Assembly: GCA_028821635.1 (NCBI GenBank)
Contig: JAPPDO010000374.1
Coordinates: 1-9,176, forward strand
Source: Ekhidna sp.
GTDB lineage: Bacteria > Bacteroidota > Bacteroidia > Cytophagales > Cyclobacteriaceae
DNA: 9,176 bases
Direction of reading: 5' to 3'
Positions 6,452 through 9,176 of the stretch are shown one piece after another. A program made the position numbers and the translations under genes. The notes below the pieces were generated by a model, which was not told the DNA's origin, searched no databases, and was given only the letters and a program-made list of their open reading frames with translations. The first letter of the stretch is position 1. Each line of letters opens with the position of its first letter.

Positions 6452-8560
6452 ATGGCAAGAGATTTAAGACTCACTAGAAACATCGGTATTGCTGCGCATA
6501 TCGATGCCGGCAAAACCACCACCACAGAACGCATCCTGTACTATGCGGGCGTAAATCATAAAATCGGTGAAGTGCATGATGGCGGTGCTACCATGGACTG
6601 GATGGAGCAAGAACAGGAAAGAGGCATTACCATTACATCGGCAGCAACCACCGTATTCTGGAAATATAAAGGAGAAGAATATCACATCAATATTATTGAC
6701 ACTCCAGGACACGTTGACTTTACAGTAGAAGTAAATAGGTCTTTAAGAGTGCTGGATGGTTTGGTATTCTTGTTTAGTGCCGTTGACGGTGTTGAACCCC
6801 AGTCTGAAACAAACTGGAGACTCGCAGACAATTACAAGGTGGCCAGAATCGGATTTATCAACAAAATGGATAGACAAGGTGCCGATTTCCTCAACGTTTG
6901 TAATCAAATTGTAGAAATGTTGGGCACAAAGTCAGTCCCTCTTCAGTTGCCGATAGGGGCTGAGGAGAACTTTAGAGGAGTTGTAGACCTCGTTGAGAAC
7001 AAAGCAATGGTTTGGAACGAGGACGATATGGGAATGACTTTTGAAGAAATCCCAATTCCGGAAGATATGGTTGATGAGGTTGCAGAGTATAGGGAGAAGT
7101 TAGTGGAAGCCGTAGCAGAATATGATGAAGATCTGCTAGAGAAATTCTTCGAAAATCCTGATAGTATTACCAGAGATGAAGTCGTAGCCGCACTGCGAGC
7201 CGCTACGCTTGATCTAGCATTTGTGCCGGTAATGTGTGGCTCTGCTTTTAAAAATAAGGGCGTTCAAAAAATGCTTGATTACGTCATGGAGCTATTGCCG
7301 TCACCCCTTGACAGAAACAATATTGTGGGTACAAATCCGGATACCGAGGAAGAAATAATAAGAAAGCCGAACTCAGGTGAGCCATTCACAGCATTAGCTT
7401 TCAAAATTGCTACCGATCCATTTGTCGGCAGGCTTTGCTTCATAAGGTCCTATGCTGGAACATTAGAATCCGGTTCTTACGTTTATAATGTTAGAACAAA
7501 TAAAAAAGAAAGAATTTCAAGAATCTTCCAAATGCATGCTAATAAGCAAAATCAGATTGAGTCATTACATGCCGGAGATATCGGTGCGGTTGTTGGATTT
7601 AAAGATATTAAAACCGGAGATACCCTTTGTGCTGAGAACTCAAAGATCGTTTTAGAGGCAATGGATTTCCCGGACCCTGTAATTGGATATGCAATTGAGC
7701 CTAAAACGCAAGCAGACATTGATAAGCTAGGTGTTGCAATAGGTAAATTAGTGGAAGAAGACCCCACACTTCAGGTTGAAGCCAACCACGAAACTGGACA
7801 AACAATTCTTAAAGGAATGGGGGAACTTCATCTGGATATTATCATTGACAGATTAAAAAGAGAGTTCAAAGTAGAGATTAATCAAGGAGCTCCCCAAGTC
7901 GCTTACAAAGAAGCAATCACCAGTTCAGCCGAGCATAAAGAAGTTTATAAGAAACAAACCGGCGGCAGGGGCAAGTTTGCCGATATAGTATTTGAGCTTA
8001 GCCCGAAAGATGACGACTATGAACAGGACGGACTACAGTTTGTAAATGAAATTGTTGGAGGTGTGATTCCTAAAGAATTTATTGGGCCGACGGAGAAGGG
8101 ATTCAAGCAAGCAATGGTAAACGGCCCGCTGGCTAACTATCCTATTGACAGCATGAAGATAAGACTTTATCATGGATCTTTTCACGATGTAGACTCCGAT
8201 GCGCTGTCTTTTGAATTAGCGGCAAGAAATGGCTTCAAAGAAGCCGCTAAAAAATGTAAGCCCGTACTTCTTGAGCCCGTCATGGCAGTAGAAGTTGTTA
8301 CTCCCGATGAGTATACTGGCGTTATTACTGGAGACCTCAATAAAAGAAGAGGAATCATGAAAGGGATGGATACCAAAGGAACTTCAACAGTGGTTAAAGC
8401 TGATGTCCCACTTTCTGAGTTGTTCGGTTATGTCACTGATTTAAGAACGATTAGCTCTGGAAGAGCGACAGCTTCACTGACATTCTCGCATTATGATCAG
8501 GTACCGAGAAACATCGCTAGTGATGTTATTGCGGAGGTGAGAGGCACAGTAGACGCATAA
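6452..8560 (+). CDS. fusA: Translation elongation factor G
   Basis: Complete EF-G, 702 residues, the normal length. The GTPase domain carries all motifs: P-loop AHIDAGKT (15-22), switch [10 protein letters not shown] (57-65), DTPGHV (83-88) and NKMD (137-140). Domain II follows (about 300-400, with [12 protein letters not shown]). Domains III-V hold [19 protein letters not shown], the domain IV tip region [12 protein letters not shown], and [16 protein letters not shown] uses GTP to translocate tRNA-mRNA on the ribosome and, with ribosome recycling factor, splits ribosomes after termination. Being in the str operon with the standard domain set, this is the main EF-G and not the paralogue seen in some bacteria. 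It lies 8 bases after rpsG and 10 bases before rpsJ, with A-rich leaders. No tuf gene follows, unlike E. coli. Confidence 0.99.
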   Translation: MARDLRLTRNIGIAAHIDAGKTTTTERILYYAGVNHKIGEVHDGGATMDWMEQEQERGITITSAATTVFWKYKGEEYHINIIDTPGHVDFTVEVNRSLRVLDGLVFLFSAVDGVEPQSETNWRLADNYKVARIGFINKMDRQGADFLNVCNQIVEMLGTKSVPLQLPIGAEENFRGVVDLVENKAMVWNEDDMGMTFEEIPIPEDMVDEVAEYREKLVEAVAEYDEDLLEKFFENPDSITRDEVVAALRAATLDLAFVPVMCGSAFKNKGVQKMLDYVMELLPSPLDRNNIVGTNPDTEEEIIRKPNSGEPFTALAFKIATDPFVGRLCFIRSYAGTLESGSYVYNVRTNKKERISRIFQMHANKQNQIESLHAGDIGAVVGFKDIKTGDTLCAENSKIVLEAMDFPDPVIGYAIEPKTQADIDKLGVAIGKLVEEDPTLQVEANHETGQTILKGMGELHLDIIIDRLKREFKVEINQGAPQVAYKEAITSSAEHKEVYKKQTGGRGKFADIVFELSPKDDDYEQDGLQFVNEIVGGVIPKEFIGPTEKGFKQAMVNGPLANYPIDSMKIRLYHGSFHDVDSDALSFELAARNGFKEAAKKCKPVLLEPVMAVEVVTPDEYTGVITGDLNKRRGIMKGMDTKGTSTVVKADVPLSELFGYVTDLRTISSGRATASLTFSHYDQVPRNIASDVIAEVRGTVDA

Positions 8561-8570
8561 AGAAACTAAA

Positions 8571-8876
8571 ATGAATCAAAAAATTAGAATTAAACTTAAA
8601 TCTTACGATCACAACTTGGTAGACAAGTCTTCAGAGAAGATCATAAGGGCAGTAAAAACTACGGGAGCAGTCGTTAGCGGTCCTATTCCCCTCCCGACAG
8701 TTAAGGAAAAGTTTACTGTATTGAAATCTCCCCATGTAAATAAAAAAGCAAGAGACCAGTATCAGCTTTGTACTTATAAAAGACTGGTAGACATCTACAG
8801 TAATAATGCAAAAACAATTGATGCCCTAATGAGACTTGAACTTCCAAGCGGCGTTGATGTTGAAATAAAAGTTTAG
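8571..8876 (+). CDS. rpsJ: 30S ribosomal protein S10 (NusE)
   Basis: Complete S10 of 101 residues. Conserved stretches are [15 protein letters not shown] near the start, the long loop [28 protein letters not shown] (about 38-65), and the C-terminal [12 protein letters not shown]10 is part of the 30S head and also works as NusE in transcription antitermination with NusB. In many bacteria it opens the S10 operon. Here it follows fusA by 10 bases and so belongs to the str transcript, while the next S10-operon gene, rplC, is 235 bases further on and has its own promoter. The ATG at 8571 is preceded by AAGAAACTAAA and no Shine-Dalgarno. Confidence 0.98.
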   Translation: MNQKIRIKLKSYDHNLVDKSSEKIIRAVKTTGAVVSGPIPLPTVKEKFTVLKSPHVNKKARDQYQLCTYKRLVDIYSNNAKTIDALMRLELPSGVDVEIKV

Positions 8877-8894
8877 CCAATAATGTCCGGTAAG

Positions 8895-8996
8895 ATGAGA
8901 GGCCGTCTTAAAAGGTTTTGAACCCTCATAGATTCTCCCGTATGGAAATTTTTTGCTGGGTGCCCGAACACATATACCCTTTTAAGCCAGCCTCAT
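8895..8996. repeat. Long imperfect inverted repeat between rpsJ and rplC
   Basis: The left arm 8901-8915 (GGCCGTCTTAAAAGG) and right arm 8978-8992 (CCTTTTAAGCCAGCC) pair at 13 of 15 positions. The inner nine, CTTAAAAGG/CCTTTTAAG, are perfect. Allowing a two-base bulge, ATGA (8895-8898) also pairs with TCAT (8993-8996). The 62-base loop has a small GGTT/AACC hairpin possibility (8914-8924). Four T (8996-8999) follow the right arm. It could be a terminator-like or processing structure at the end of the str transcript, or the ends of a small miniature element. No target duplication is evident. Confidence 0.5.
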
Positions 8997-9024
8997 TTTC
9001 GTAAATAAATAGATAATTAAATAT

Positions 9025-9054
9025 TTTGATCAAATTAAGAAAATGCTATCTTTG
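9025..9054 (+). promoter_or_regulatory. Bacteroidota-type promoter for rplC
   Basis: TTTG (9025-9028), an 18-base spacer and TATCTTTG (9047-9054) match the Bacteroidota sigma-ABfr consensus TTTG...TAnnTTTG closely. Transcription would begin near 9060, giving a leader of about 50 bases before the rplC ATG at 9112. This is the best promoter in the window and makes rplC the first gene of its own unit. Confidence 0.75.
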
Positions 9055-9111
9055 CAGTTCTTTTCAAAAAAAGACATTCTGAAAGCTTAGTTGAAATAAA
9101 ATCACAAGAAA

Positions 9112-9176
9112 ATGCCAGGTTTAATAGGACGTAAAATAGGAATGACTAGCGTATACGATGAAGGGGGTAAGAGTGT
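9112..9176 (+). CDS. rplC: 50S ribosomal protein L3, N-terminal part (cut by window edge)
   Basis: The first 21 codons and two further bases are visible: MPGLIGRKIGMTSVYDEGGK, the universally conserved N-terminus of bacterial L3 (G-L-I-G-K/R-K-x-G-M-T). L3 binds early in 50S assembly near the peptidyl-transferase centre. The ATG follows the A-rich leader ATCACAAGAAA. Its place after rpsJ is the standard S10-operon order, so rplD, rplW and rplB are expected beyond the right edge. The start also lies about 50 bases downstream of a strong promoter, so it need not depend on read-through from rpsJ. Confidence 0.93.
   Translation, partial: MPGLIGRKIGMTSVYDEGGKS

Noticed and set aside
8908..8935. 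Possible tRNA T-arm (GGTTTTGAACC)
   Set aside because: No acceptor stem, anticodon arm or D-arm can be built around it; it is better seen as part of the loop of the longer inverted repeat.

Overview
The window looks like the chromosome of a member of the Bacteroidota. Four things point there. The ribosomal genes run rpsL-rpsG-fusA-rpsJ-(rplC) with no tuf between fusA and rpsJ. Translation starts are preceded by A-rich sequence rather than a Shine-Dalgarno motif. At least one promoter has the Bacteroidota form TTTG...TAnnTTTG. The protein sequences (S12 beginning [12 protein letters not shown], the BCKDH-type E2, an LpxR/DUF2219 outer-membrane protein) also fit. I would guess a Cytophagia-like marine lineage, but that cannot be settled from this window.

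Layout: (1) Bases 1-696, minus strand, hold the 5' part of a decayed gene for a Calx-beta-repeat surface/adhesin-like protein. It has a very strong GGAGGAGG ribosome binding site, two in-frame amber stops and a break in reading frame. A run of 14 G lies just upstream of its start. (2) Bases 739-1377 are AT-rich with no convincing gene. (3) 1378-2625 is a full-length cinA-type gene. (4) 2822-4153 is an E2 dihydrolipoamide acyltransferase without E1 or E3 partners in view. (5) About 4302-5243 is an LpxR-family (lipid A 3'-O-deacylase-like) outer-membrane beta-barrel gene. (6) 5244-5591 is a gene-free stretch that probably carries the str operon promoter. (7) 5592-8876 is the str operon: rpsL, rpsG, fusA and rpsJ, spaced 8-10 bases apart. 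(8) 8877-9111 is a gap with a long imperfect inverted repeat and a strong Bacteroidota-type promoter. (9) The first 21 codons of rplC run off the right edge and presumably open the rest of the S10 ribosomal protein operon.

How they work together: S12, S7, EF-G and S10 are a co-transcribed translation module. L3 seems to have its own promoter, so the str genes plus rpsJ and the remaining S10-operon genes are probably separable transcription units. cinA, the E2 gene and the lpxR-like gene all point the same way, but gaps of about 150-200 bases separate them, so they are probably independent housekeeping or envelope genes and not one pathway. I see no CRISPR array, tRNA, rRNA, insertion sequence or obvious new defence system. 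The least ordinary parts are the decayed Calx-beta gene with its poly-G tract and the structured rpsJ-rplC gap.
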